This document shows positions 23,901 through 35,108 of a stretch of DNA of 64,000 nt, in pieces. Numbering within the stretch: the first letter of the stretch is position 1; each line of letters begins with the position of its first letter. Origin of the DNA: Trichosporon coremiiforme (lineage: Eukaryota > Basidiomycota > Tremellomycetes > Trichosporonales > Trichosporonaceae); contig BCJJ01000009.1 in the NCBI GenBank assembly GCA_039545355.1, forward strand, positions 1,033,757 through 1,097,756. Reading direction: 5' to 3'. The position numbers were made by a program, and so were the translations under genes. The notes under the pieces were generated by a model. The model ran no database searches, had not been told where the DNA came from, and worked only from the letters and a program-made list of their open reading frames with translations.

Positions 23901-26086
23901 TTATCGCCTCCGTTGTACGCCTCACGAACCAGGGAATTGATTCCAAGCTCGCGGACAAACTTGACATCCATCTCCTCAGAGCCCGTGAACAACTCCGCCA
24001 TGACATAGAGGTTGGGATTAATGCGGCGGCCGGCGTCGATCATGTGAATGGCGACGTGCAGCGGCGTCGAGTGGCAGTTGTCCAGACGGAAGCCGTCGAA
24101 GATGCTTGCCAAAGTCTCGCAGTACTCCGTCATGTGGTTCCAGAGCCAGGGGTTGTCCTCTGGGCCCTTGCCGTACCTCAGCTTGACACAGTCGCCCCAA
24201 ACGATAACCTCGCGGCGGAGGTAGGCTTTCGAAGGATACTCGGCGAAGTTCTTCAGCGGGTCGGAGGCCCACATCCACCCATTGTTGGCAACAGCGAGGG
24301 CCTCGTCGGGGAAACACACCGTCTTGCTGTTCTTCGGAATGCGAGTGAAGTAGGGCTCGACCAACGGCGATCTGAGAGTCAGTATCGGTTTCGAGGCAGG
24401 CTGCTTACTCTTTCGTAATCTTGCCCCACTTCGGGCCGTGATCATCAAGCCGGGTGTACTTGATGCGACCGATAATGCTCTCTTCAGCAGCCTTCAGATC
24501 CTCGTCGCACTCCTTGTAGAGGTCGACATTGACGACATCGAGAACCTTGCCCCATGCCTTTGCCTGAACATTCACGTCTTCGTTGGGGTAGGCGGCCTGG
24601 ATGAAGGCAGCACCTGCCTCGGGCTTGATCTTGGTGCAGAAGGGAGCTGAGTAGGCACGGTAGTTCTCGATGAAGCCCGGTGTTGAGACTGCGACAGACG
24701 CAAGTTCCTCGGGCGTCTTACCCTCAAGGGTCTCACCAGTCCACTTATCAGTCTTGCCGCTCTTAAGTGCGCCCACCACACCCTCGACCTCGCTCTGGAC
24801 GTCGATAGCGTAATACTGCCAGAGGTTCGCCTGCGCAATAGCCCCATTGATAGCCTTGGACAGGGCAGTGAGATCGGACTCCGACTTGATTTCCGTTGGT
24901 AATCCCTGCGAGGCGAGCTCGCCAGTAAGTTTGAGCATGGCATCCTCCAGCTTGACAGCAGGAGCCAGATGCGGGGTGTTGTAAGGAGAGAAGCCTGGCC
25001 TCAGTCAGCTAACAGACTTTGGTTGCCACGCACCTGCTTCGGGGTGGTCCTCCAGCCATGGGGTATCGAACGCCGTATGATTCAGAACAACATCGGTGAT
25101 ACTTCCGAGACCGTACGTCTCCTTGGCATGGGCGATAACCTGCTCGATCTCGGCTTGTCCCCCGTCCTTGGCCTTGGGGTTCGAAAGAAGAGTTGGGTCG
25201 AACGAGAGTTGGTCAGTGATGGAGTAGGGACTGCCAGAGCTGCCACGAGGGTGCAGAGGCGTATAGTGAATCATGTTGTAACCCCTCCGGCTGTACTCGC
25301 TGAAGTACTTGTCCCAGTCGGTGACCTTGCCCTGCCACTTGGCGATAATCGAGAGGATGATGAGGCCGTCGAGAGGCACTGCAGTGCTCTTGGCAAGCAC
25401 CGCTCCCGACTTCGAGTCGTGGAGAACGTGCTTTCCGGGCTTGATCTCGAAAGTCTGACGAGCAGGCAGCGAGATGATGGGATCGACGTTGAAGTAGCCC
25501 TCGGGAGACTTGAGACGGTTGCCTTCCTCGTCGTCGTACTCGATGTAGTAGCAGAAGGCTCCGGGTGCCGAGATCGGGAGATCGACATGCACAGGTCTTT
25601 CGTCAGATCCAGATCTGGGAGCGGAGCCTTGGCTGTCACTCACTTGCTCAGGTCCTCCGGGAGCTTGCGCTCTTTCCACACTCCACGCTCGAACACGCCG
25701 CCATCAATGGGGAAGTCGCTTTTGAGCACGCCGTTCCGGGTGCAGCTGGCGCCGGGGTGAATGGTGAAGCGTAGGACGTAAGGTGTTGTCGGGGGAGGCA
25801 GGCGAACGTACTGGGCGCAATTAGCATACATGGTGCACAGTCAACTCACGCTCTTCTCCTTGCCGGGGCCGCCATCCTCGCTGAGCTCGAGCTCCCAAAC
25901 ACGGACTGTGCCGTCGCCGTGGGAGAAGTAGTTCAGAGCTTCATCCTGAGGCGTCTTCGGCGTACGCGGTGTGCGCGCTCTCGTCGGCGCAGACGGTATG
26001 CGCCTGGGAGGGTCGGGAATGGGAAGCGTCGGCGGACGTGGCCTTCCGTTGGCGGCAGTGGGAGCTTTGACCGTCGTGGACGGCAT
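20926..26086 (-). CDS. GDB1: Glycogen debranching enzyme (4-alpha-glucanotransferase / amylo-1,6-glucosidase)
   Basis: Six exons on the minus strand: 25850-26086, 25644-25810, 25034-25596, 24409-24994, 22103-24371 and 20926-22062, totalling 1,652 residues (yeast and human enzymes are about 1,530). The N-terminal half is a GH13-like glucanotransferase. FDGFRLDNCHSTP near residue 615 supplies the catalytic Asp and VMAELFTGSEE near 645 the acid/base Glu. GSITDVVLNHTAFDTPWL and VEPYFTRIPKNS are family hallmarks. The C-terminal half is the GH133 glucosidase, with GNRYNCGTWMDKNG and ATPRDGAPVEITGL near residue 1,330. Both activities together remove glycogen branch points after phosphorylase has trimmed the chains in the cytosol. 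Extra length comes from a Pro/Arg/Thr-rich N-terminal extension (about 50 residues) and a Ser/Ala/Lys-rich C-terminal tail (about 45 residues). The start is the first ATG of an exon joined in frame to YVRLPPPTTPYVLRF. Long gene-free regions flank it on both sides. Confidence 0.97.
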
Positions 26087-27468
26087 CGGATCGGAGTATG
26101 GGGCGCGGAGGCCGATGTGGGGAAGGTGCGAGTGGCTGGGTGATCGACGAAACTCGGGAATTCGAGAACGCGGGTATTGGTGTCTCTGAACAACGGACAG
26201 TCACTGGAGGCTATCCCACAGGTTTCGACTGTTAAGACGGGGGCGATGAAGAGGAAGAGGAAGAGGAAGGTTTGAGAATGCGGTGTGAGTGTGAACGATG
26301 TGTGGGAGGAAGGCCAGACCGTCCGCTTGCAGTAAGTGTCGTGGTTGGGTGTCATTCGTCCTTCAGGGTCGAAATTTAAGAGATGCCGGCGGGAACCCGA
26401 TTCATGTCACCTCGGCACGACCCCGAGTCTGCGCGTGACGCGTTTGATGTACAGGGACCTCCGGTACGCGCGCCTTGCTCTTCTCCTTTTGAACGGCGCA
26501 TGTAGAAACAAGGCTGCCGATGGGCAGAGCACCGTCGCGAAGAAGAGCCGATGTGAGTTGGCAGCCGCGTTCCAGACGTCAGTGAGGTGGAGGTGGCCCT
26601 GCCCGACCCTGCTCTCGTAATCACCTGGCGGTGCCGGCGCGCCAGGGCGGGGGCCCAGCCTCCGCACCACTTGCCTAGTGGCTGCCGCGTGCTGGCGACG
26701 ATTGGCGTTCACCATGTTGGTGAGCTCTGCTGCTGCTCGCCTGCCTTCGGGTCTGGCGAACTAGCCCTACCCTTGGGCTCCTGTGTTGTTGCCTCTCGTC
26801 TCGCGATATTGATATCTTTGCGAGTGTGCAGGTGCCATGGTCGTCACATGTGGTGTAAACGGCTGCTGCGGTTGGCACCTAGCTAACCGTGCCCTCCGAG
26901 AAGCACCCCGCCAGTGGACTGCTTACACTTGCCTCGCTGTCCGCTCATTTTTTTATGGCGACTGAGTAGCGCGTAGGCACTCACGAGCATCGAATGAACT
27001 GTGTTGATAGCCCAAGAACGAATGGACCTTTTATAGTGTGTAACGAAAGAGTGAACAAATGCCCGCACCTCATCGACGGACCTCACCATTACAAGCCGAT
27101 GGCCCCCCAGACCCGCCGACAGATTTCGGACAGGCGAAGATCCACATCCATAAGTACCGGAACTCCGCAATCGCGAGAGAAATACACCACTCTAGCCAGC
27201 GGTTGAAAGTGCCTCGCCATGATGTTCGCTGCGAGCTATTCCCTGATCCGTTGATCTCGACACTAGCCCCAGATGAGCAATGGGATCAGCGCACACTGGC
27301 TAGAAGTACATCCCGGTACCCCGCAAACCAGATCCTCGACAAGCTTCTGTCTCACAGACTCGAGGCAACCTCCTGTGCCACGGAATATCAGCAGCTAGCC
27401 ACCGATCCAGCCCCAGCAGAAAGAGACAGCGATCGTCCTTACGTCATCTTCCCAGAGACCGCCAACCC

Positions 27469-27633
27469 ACACGTGACTATTACACGTGATCAGCGGCACG
27501 TGACACGGGCACGTGACTGGAAGGAGGATTTTCTCATCAACCAGCGTGGGAAACTGCCTCCTTCGTGAGACCGGGCCGTCAACCGTGAGATACCTGCCAG
27601 CCTTGAGCACACGTGCGGTGGGTACGTCACGTG
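27469..27633. promoter_or_regulatory. Cluster of six CACGTG (E-box) sites
   Basis: CACGTG occurs six times in about 165 bases: near 27471, at 27483-27488, 27497-27502, 27510-27515, 27610-27615 and 27628-27633. Four are followed by A, three of them giving CACGTGAC. About one copy per 4 kb would be expected by chance. CACGTG is the core site of bHLH factors (Cbf1-, Tye7- or SREBP-like in fungi). The cluster lies about 1.4-1.5 kb upstream of the GDB1 start. The sites are seen; binding is inferred. Confidence 0.7.
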
Positions 27634-29509
27634 CGCAGATCAATCATGGAGTTGATTGCTGATTGTCGTTGAGCAGTCTTATTCTCATGGGACGGGACGG
27701 TTGGGAGGCTGCTTGGGTTGAGTTCAGAATCCAGAAGCGCGGAACAACGTGTTGCACAGGAGATCAGCCTGCCGACCCCCAGTGGACACGTTGTTCAAAG
27801 TGCCCGGGAAGCGGGGCGTCATGGAGCTTCTGAGATTATTGTTCCCTCGTTGCACGGGATACAGGGGCTGGCCCGACCACAACAGTCCAGCTTCAGCCAC
27901 AGCAAACGTGACTGACAGAAAGAACAAAACGATCTAAACCAGATATCTGGAATCAAGACGACGAACATGAGACAAGATGGTGCATGGGCGGCCTGTGCAA
28001 CTGATTCGGATTCACCCTTCCCCTCCCAAAAGCGCCCCGCTGGCTCCCCTGGCAACAATATCAGGCAATGGGGCTTGAACAGCGTTCCCATGAGCCCGCT
28101 GGCCATGTGGGACCGAGAAGACCATGTCTTGTGGCGTGTGCGCTGATGCTGGCTGGCCGATGATCGCTAGGTGTTTGGGCGTGAGCGGGGTGGTAGCGAG
28201 GTGGAAGCAATGGCTCGACCTCTGCCACACAGGGGGGGCGCGGGGAGGGTGGAAGAAGCATGCCTTCGAGTATCCATGAGATACCCGATCGGTGAAGCAC
28301 GGCTGCCCCCTACACCTGTATCCAACCCGGTCCGACGTAGCGGCCATACATGAGGCGTGCACGCTCCACCGATGTACACGGAAGTACCGCATAGGCGACC
28401 AACGGCTAATTCAGGCCCAGCGAATGGGTGAACCCTCGCGGCCGGGCGCGGGCGAGATGGCCTAAATGATGACTTGCACTATGCGCTGCGCACAGAGCGC
28501 AGCAGCCTAGCTTCAACCTCTAGGCTCAGTGACTGGTGCCCCCGTCAACCCCGCCCGGCCCTCGGCCGTCTGACAACCTTGAACCATGACCAGGTGACTG
28601 CGATCGGGCGTAGCGCATAGCACTGAGTTTAGCAGCGTGATACCAGGTTGGCAATCAGATTACTATCTGGGGATGGCGATCCGCGCTCATCGTGCGCTCC
28701 ATGATGCATAACGACAGGACTGAATTGGTGGGCGTGACTGCAGGCAACTGTGGGGGCGATAAGACGCACTGATTGTAAGTGCTTCATGCGTGCAAGGTGG
28801 CTGCTGTCGAGCAGCTGACTCGCTTTCGTCCGATGGACGATGAGGTATGCGGGGTAGTCGGCCGTCATGTCTCCCGTTGGCGCGTTGGTGACCGCAGGCG
28901 CACTGCAGACTGGCGTATCCCCGCCGGGGCCGGAATGGCTTGATTGTCATCTCGCCACCGAGAATTGTGCCCGCGCTCGGACGGCTTCGCCGTGAGCACC
29001 CTTGCACGAGCCAAGCTGTTTAGCTCTCGGGGCCGCGGAGCGGTATGTCGCACTTGCAGGCGCTGTTGACTGGTTCATACAATAGGCTGAAGCATCTCTT
29101 AAGCGTGCCCCCCTCGTCTAAAAGCCAAATGGTGGGGATGCCCAGCCAGGCCAACCCTCACATGACGATGCTAAACCACCCATACCACACGCACACAATA
29201 GACTCCGTTAGCCTGATCCTCAAACCTTGGCGCCCTCAGCCCAGCACCGCAACGGTCAGGCATACCAGCCAGGCATGGGTGACGAAGATTATTTCCAATT
29301 TCAAGCCCACATTGGTTATGGCTGGATCTGCCCCCGCGTTTGCCACCGTCGTTGCACTGCCTAAGCCAGTCTCCCTCCGGCCCAGTGCGTTCCCCTGCGG
29401 TGTGTGCGGCGAACCCTTTGGCTCCCATGCCTGACAAGCCCGCCGCCCCTACGCTGGCCTTGGATACCCCAGCCTGGCACTTGCCCAATTGGGTATTCCA
29501 TCGGCGGCG

Positions 29510-30240
29510 GACGATCCATTATACACACTCTCGGCCTACTCTATCTTGCATCCTCACACATCTCTATATCTACCATCTTACTCTGGTTCGACATTCGTCC
29601 AACCACCCACTTCTTCTCTCAACCTTGTCTTCATCGACATCAGGCTGCAACAACAGCCTCAGCACTTGAGCGTCCGGCGAGCTCGACGCTGCATCTTCGC
29701 GGCGCACCGATTTCGACTACCGGGCGAGGCATAACCCTCGTATCCCCACCATGACCTTCGGTTAATGTTGGTTACTTGTCTGGTTGCCTGTGCTTACGCA
29801 TAAGGTGAGGTCTCCTTTCTGCAACGTCAAGGCCTCTTTGGTTACCGCACAGCCAGTTGAAAATCATCGAACCCCATCGACTCAACAAGGGTGACAGCGT
29901 TGCTTGGTCAATTATCGAGGACCGCAACCGTCCCCACGATCGTTTGGCATCTTTCCACCTGGACATTCGTTTCGGACTAGAACTACCGTTCATTGTCGCG
30001 ACGTCGGTCTTCCGGGAGGAACAAGGACAACCCAGTTTAAGGTACTGTCGTCTTTTCTTCTTTCTTCTTTGGTTTTTCTATCTACCGTGTGGCCTATCTT
30101 CACCATTCGTCTTTCATTAGACGCTTTTTTTGAGAAACGATCGCCTTCCCCCGCCTGGCTGCATCGCGAGCATAACAACGGTCTTTCATGCGTCTGCGCA
30201 ACCTCTCTTGACCTTCACGTCTGTCGTCGGTCCTGAAGTA
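29510..30240 (+). other. Possible start region of an unidentified transcript
   Basis: An ATTATACA box near 29518 is followed by about 130 bases of C/T- and CA-rich sequence typical of transcription starts and leaders in this genome. Next comes a tiny frame (ATG, three codons, stop) near 29750. A plausible intron runs from a GT at about 30041 to CATTAG near 30120. No protein family could be recognised, so this could be a non-coding RNA, a long leader, or chance. Confidence 0.25.
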
Positions 30241-30638
30241 GCGCTTGTACGCGACCCGAGTGCGTGAGCGAGTCCCTGTGAGCCGGGTTGTGGCGTTGGG
30301 ATTCCGTCTTCTCTCATTTACACAGCAGGACAGTTGAGGACTGTTCGGCTCTATGCGCTGCGCAACCCTTGCCAGTGTTTGATCTCAATCAGTTAACGAA
30401 TCTTGAGTGCGACTCGCCATCTTGACCAACAAAAGTGGAACCGGATCAGCGATCCAGTTGCCTGCTTTCAATCGGCAAACCGGTGAATCGATGATGGAAA
30501 CGAAAGGACGTCAAAGGTTCTCTTTGGAAGAGTTCCATCACAAACACAGTAAGGGTGCGCGCAGTGACAGGTTACGTTTGAAGCATGCTGTTGACACTCG
30601 TCTTCCTTGCATATCCCCCCTCTTATTCTTCTACCCGC

Positions 30639-30743
30639 ACTCCCGTTTCTTCTTCTATCCGCTGCCTCTCCTAACCGCACCTGCACCTATCCCTCCTCTT
30701 CTTCTATCCGAACTCCTGTTTCTTCTTTTATCCGTCCCTCTCC
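30639..30743 (+). repeat. C/T-rich direct repeats with TCTTCTTYTATCCG core
   Basis: A unit of about 33 bases starting ACTCCYGTTTCTTCTTYTATCCG occurs at 30639-30671 and again at 30712-30743 with few differences. A third partial copy of the core lies between them, near 30697. Nearly all bases on this strand are pyrimidines. It may be part of a leader or a small tandem expansion. Confidence 0.6.
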
Positions 30744-30812
30744 TCATGCTCCCCTCTTTTATTACAACAGTCGCCCGGCACTCTCCGAGAACCGTTTGTC
30801 TGTTGTGCAAAG

Positions 30813-30864
30813 AGCCCATCCTGGCCTGCAGAGTTCCTCTCTGCGAGTCGGGATGGGCTTTTTT
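30813..30864 (+). terminator. Two-part hairpin followed by T6 (possible Pol III-type RNA 3' end)
   Basis: AGCCCATCC (30813-30821) pairs with GGATGGGCT (30851-30859), and inside it GCAGAG (28-33) pairs with CTCTGC (39-44) around a 5-base loop. The outer stem runs straight into six T (30859-30864). A stem ending in a T run resembles the 3' end of a small RNA made by RNA polymerase III. No A- or B-box promoter or known RNA family was recognised upstream. Structure is seen; function is inference. Confidence 0.4.
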
Positions 30865-33836
30865 GCGTTCAGTGAAATCTGCATCTGTGTAGAACTAGCT
30901 GGGCGCTCACTTTTCGTGTGCTTGCACTGCATCTCGTCAGTGCCCTGGCGAGGCACTGCAATCACACGCATCGTGGGTTGTCTCAATGCATACATACACC
31001 GGCAGAAGTATGGGTGGTGGCTTCGGTCCGTGTGCTGTGTGGGTCTGGTGCCTGTTTGGGGGTCTTGGGTGGCAAACAGTTTGGTGTGTTGTGCGGAATG
31101 AGTCGTGTTGGGTGGCAAAAAAACTTCCGTCCACCCAAACTCCGCTGACTCTAGCGTATGGTGATGCATGACTCAGACACTAGTCAGCAACCATCGTGTG
31201 GCACTTGGTTCAAGATTTGAGTCATCCGCGACTTGGAAAGTAGAGCCGATCACGCATGCCGGTGTTCCGCTCCGTCAGCAATGAGTCGCTGATGCACACG
31301 CCAGTGTCTTGAGTACTGACTGCTTCCGGTGATCTCGAAGGCTAGCATCGAAAATCTGCATCAGAATGTGAGGAAGAGTGCGGCGCATACACTGCGGGCA
31401 ACTGAACGAGCCGCCCGGTTTTGACAGTCTCCTGCTGGAAGTGGGATCGCCGTCCCGCCCATGCTGAGTTTCTACTCCAAATCTAGTTCAAAGTGACGCT
31501 GCGTGGAGTTACGGCAGCGAGTTGCTGGTAGCAGTTCTTCCTTGATATTGTCGTACCTCCGCTTGTGATGTGAACACGCCTCCCGCACGCAAACGTTGCT
31601 GTTCCCCTGTAGCCTGATAAGCCCTTTTGTCGTCACTGCACGTCGAAGACTTCTCCGGTGAACTCATGGCACAGCATGTCGGACCCATTCCTTCAGAGTT
31701 GGCTCCCTAGTCATGTGTGGCTCACCGCACCCTGTTAGTGCTGGCCGCGACCTCGACAGAAACTCACTAGTGTCAGCCTCCTCGCAAGCGGAGGAATCCA
31801 GATCCTGATCACTGCGGCGTCCATCCAGGACATGCCTGGTGGCGGAGAGGCACCGTTCACCCGGTATGCCTCTGGCACGACAAAGGTCGCTCCCGTGACA
31901 GGTCCTGGCGCTCCGTCAAAGGTGGGGTGACAGTCTTGGCCGTCGTATCGCTGAGCTCAGCCTCCCTGCCGGCTTGCCGCTGCAGCCTGCCCTCCTTTCG
32001 AGCGACAAGGTCTATCTGAAGCGATACAAGTTCTGACAGCGTGTACGGCCTCCTGCGCGAACTTGTTCCTATGCCGCACATCGCTGCGCAGAAGGTTCAC
32101 GATGCCAGACATGCACACAGGCTCACATGCATGCACTGGTGTGCATGCGTGTAGGTGACACAGTGTCCAAGCAAGCGACACGAGTTCGCACGGCTTGTCG
32201 TATAACTGCCAGCACGGGTATCGGCCCGGAGGATTGTGCGCCAGGTCCAGGGCCAGGCAGGAATGGAACCCAGGTCAGCCTGGCTAGCAGGCTAGACGCG
32301 GGCTGGCGACCACGCCCGAGACAACGCCGGCAGCGCCTCTCTCAATAGCTGATCATATTTTGTGATTTTCATGCACAAATTTGAAAGGGCGAGTCGCCCA
32401 GATCAAGGAGCGAAGATGCGCGAAGCCAGGGGATCCCCCGGAGAAGTTGACCCAGGTTGAGGCATTTCATTAATCTTTAGCCCGGGAAGATCCTCAGCCA
32501 TCCTTATGCATCCTGACCTTCGACCACTGGTTGATACGCTGCGCTCACGACAGGACCAAACCAGATGCTGCTGATACAGCGACTCCTGCTTGTCCTGCAC
32601 CGGGGTGCAGACTCGCCCCACCCTATTGGATCTCGGGGCTTGGAAGGGCTGGCGAGGCGGTCGCCAGTCGTCCTGTTGGCGGTCAAAGCCAGGAGTGGCG
32701 CACGCCCGCGCCCATCTGCAGCAAGCGGGCATTGATTAGGACGCACTGACCTGCACCCAAGACGTGCCCTGGGATGCCCAGTAAACGTCCGAGCCGATGC
32801 CCGGCATGGCCAAGACTGCTCCGTACGCCGTGCTATGCCACAGGTTGCCACTGGTCAGGACGAGGACGTTTTGGCTGCACGGCGCAGCATCCACCCCCTC
32901 CCGCTGTCCCTGCTGCTCCCTAGTTTGAACGCGCTGGACGAGGACGAGCGAGGACGACCTACGTCTTTCAGATTCATGACGCACACCCCTCCCAGCTTGC
33001 TTCAGACTGGCGAAAGCACGAGCCGTCCCCTCGGGTGCGCATAAGTGGTCCGTTCTCGCAGCGGGACTTCGAGATGCCCCTCGGCCATAGTCGTCGTTCT
33101 TTCTCTTCACTTTTCCTCTCATCAGCAGCCCACCAACTCAACATACAGCGTGCAGCATACGACACACGCATACGCGACGCGTCCACAGCACGCAACCGGC
33201 GCCCGCCCCTCGGTGGAAGAACAAGTCCGACACGCTCGGAGGTTCTTTGTTTCAAACCTTGAGCCTGCTTGGCAGCTGTGTCACCCCTCCCTTAGCCAAC
33301 AAGCCCGTCACTCCCAGCTACCGCCAGCGCCAGCAGCGCCGCAAGCAGTCACGAGGCCGCCTCCCCTTGTGCAGTCGCCGTGCGCGCATTACAAGCGTAC
33401 ATCTAAGCTTATCCCACGCGCCGCTATTTCGGCGCGAACGCGCGAGGCTCAGTGACGCAGTTCGTCTCGGGTCGGACAGCTGCGAAGAGAGCTTGCCAGA
33501 CGTGTCTCAACTCTTAAGTGCGGCCTGTCTCGCTCGCATCACCATTCTCTCCCAACTCTCGACACTCCGAGGTACCCTTCCAGCGAGGCGACAGAGTTTG
33601 CGTTCCGCAACTTACTCAGTCGGCGTTCGAGGTTCGTTCATCCGCGAGACACGCAGCAGAGACAAAGGCGCGGCCGGCCGTCCGTCAAGATCTCAATCGG
33701 ACTTCCATCACTTCCATTGTCGGAGGATAGTCACCAGACCTGTTTCTGCTTGGTCAGCTGAGCACTCGTCCTCCACAGCCTCTTAGTTACCCAGCAACAC
33801 GTCCGATACCGCCTCGCGCTCTCTCTCTCGCTCTCG

Positions 33837-33867
<31 letters not shown>
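33837..33867 (+). repeat. Uninterrupted run of 31 C just before a start codon
   Basis: Thirty-one C in a row follow a CTCTCTCTCGCTCTCG stretch and end 22 bases before the ATG at 33890. The complementary strand is a G31 tract able to form quadruplexes. The length may vary between cells or be imprecise in the assembly. Confidence 0.95.
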
Positions 33868-33869
<2 letters not shown>

Positions 33870-33889
33870 GATCTTCGATCTCCATCACC

Positions 33890-34933
33890 ATGTCCATCTC
33901 GATGCCCTCTCCCTACTCGCGCATCTCCCTCCCTCTGCCTGGCATGCAACCCCCGGGCCCCGTTTACTCCTCCCGCCCAGCGCCTGGCTTCTCGGGTGTG
34001 CCGGCTGGACACCCCTTCGCGCAATCCTCGATCTCCGTCCCCGGTGTCCCGACAACGTCTCCGAAGCGGAGACCCAGCGTCCCCGAGCCCACGAAGCGGC
34101 CGCAGTCCGCTCCTCCCCCGCCACCGGTGGTGACCGAGAAGCGGCCCTCGACCGTTCTCCGGGATCGCCACCCGCCCCCGCCAGCCAAGGATGCCAGTCC
34201 GGCCGGGAGCGTGAGCAAGTCGGATCAGAGGGCTGCGAACGGGGCAGAAGCGAAGGGCCAGCCCCAGCCCCAGCCCCAGCCTCAGCAGAAGGAGAAGAAG
34301 GAGCAGCCCCCCAAGCCAGCCCAGCCCGGAAAGCAGGCCAGTATCTCGGGCAAAGCGTCGACGGCCAAGTTCACCCCGTGGAGCTTCGCGGCGACTGAGC
34401 CCGAGTTCCCCCCCGTCCTCCCTCGACAGGCGAGTATGAGCCGCACAATGCTGCTGGCTGAGCTCGACCGGGGAGCCCCAGCAGCCACCGTGGTGGTGAC
34501 AGAGCCAGAGGAGAAGAAGCGCGGCTGGACGAAAGTCAAGCGTGCATTGACGGGGGGCAATTTCCGCCGCTCTGGCCGGAAACCGAAGAAGCTCGAGCTC
34601 AACCTGGATGGTCTTGGGAAGTTGGATATTGCGGCCGAGCAGGATCGTCTCAGTCCCCTGCCCCCCATTCCGCCCGAGAGGATGGACATGACGCCGCGCG
34701 AGATTGAGATGAGCGGTGGCGGGCATGGCCGCAAGTGGGAGGCACCCATGAGCGCGGGATACAACGTGCCGAGCGTGTATGCTGGTATGCCGGGTGGGAG
34801 CCACTATGATCTCCGCACGAGTACCATTGGGTACTTTCCCAGCCACTTTGTCGCGAGCGCGGTCGATGTCGGCGCCGTTGGAGGGCTGAAGGGGAGTCGG
34901 ACGCTGAGCGGCGTCAAGGGCGGAGCCTGGTAG
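33890..34933 (+). CDS. Proline-rich disordered protein of unknown function
   Basis: Single exon, 347 residues. I do not recognise a domain. Residues 1-60 are Ser/Pro/Gly-rich. Residues 60-150 hold polyproline (PPPPP) and a (QP)n stretch followed by a Lys/Glu run. Around residues 160-190 FTPWSFAATEPEFPPVL could be a short binding motif. A basic patch GWTKVKRALTGGNFRRSGRKPKK lies near 215-235, and the C-terminal 80 residues contain more structured-looking segments (GHGRKWEAPMSAGYNVP, GYFPSHFVASAVDVG). It could be a signalling scaffold or membrane-proximal adaptor, but nothing proves this. The start is the first ATG after a C31 tract and a roughly 750-base pyrimidine-rich upstream region. An overlapping open frame of 411 codons on the opposite strand is judged a shadow, because this frame has natural amino-acid patterning and faces the RanBP3-like gene convergently. 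Confidence 0.7.
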   Translation: MSISMPSPYSRISLPLPGMQPPGPVYSSRPAPGFSGVPAGHPFAQSSISVPGVPTTSPKRRPSVPEPTKRPQSAPPPPPVVTEKRPSTVLRDRHPPPPAKDASPAGSVSKSDQRAANGAEAKGQPQPQPQPQQKEKKEQPPKPAQPGKQASISGKASTAKFTPWSFAATEPEFPPVLPRQASMSRTMLLAELDRGAPAATVVVTEPEEKKRGWTKVKRALTGGNFRRSGRKPKKLELNLDGLGKLDIAAEQDRLSPLPPIPPERMDMTPREIEMSGGGHGRKWEAPMSAGYNVPSVYAGMPGGSHYDLRTSTIGYFPSHFVASAVDVGAVGGLKGSRTLSGVKGGAW

Positions 34934-35108
34934 TTCCGCCACACTGTGTAGGGGGGCCGAGTGCACTCCCTGCCCTGTGAAGACCTCGGAACGACCTAGG
35001 AACGAGTAGAATCGCGATTAGAACCCCACATTTAGTTAGAATCTTCAGCACAGTTGTACGTCAGCCATCGGCCAGTGATTACATGCATATATATGTCTTA
35101 ATACCAGG

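Larger units (their letters stand above)
26087..33889. other. 7.8-kb gene desert between divergent GDB1 and proline-rich-protein genes
   Basis: Contains the GDB1 promoter at the left and a long C/T-rich leader region at the right. The largest open frames (27059-27568, 30407-30892) have no recognisable domain. Sub-features are listed separately: a CACGTG cluster near 27.5 kb, a TATA-like site with a pyrimidine-rich start region near 29.5 kb, C/T-rich direct repeats near 30.65 kb, a hairpin followed by T6 near 30.8 kb, and a C31 tract near 33.85 kb. Confidence 0.4.

Noticed and set aside
27059..27568. 169-codon open frame spanning the CACGTG cluster
   Set aside because: No domain, and much of the end is made of the repeated CACGTGAC sites, so a regulatory reading is more likely.
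33731..34966. 411-codon open frame on the minus strand
   Set aside because: Covers the proline-rich gene and reads through the poly-C tract as poly-Gly. Arg/Leu/Gly-rich with no domain; the plus-strand frame has better composition and a clear start context.
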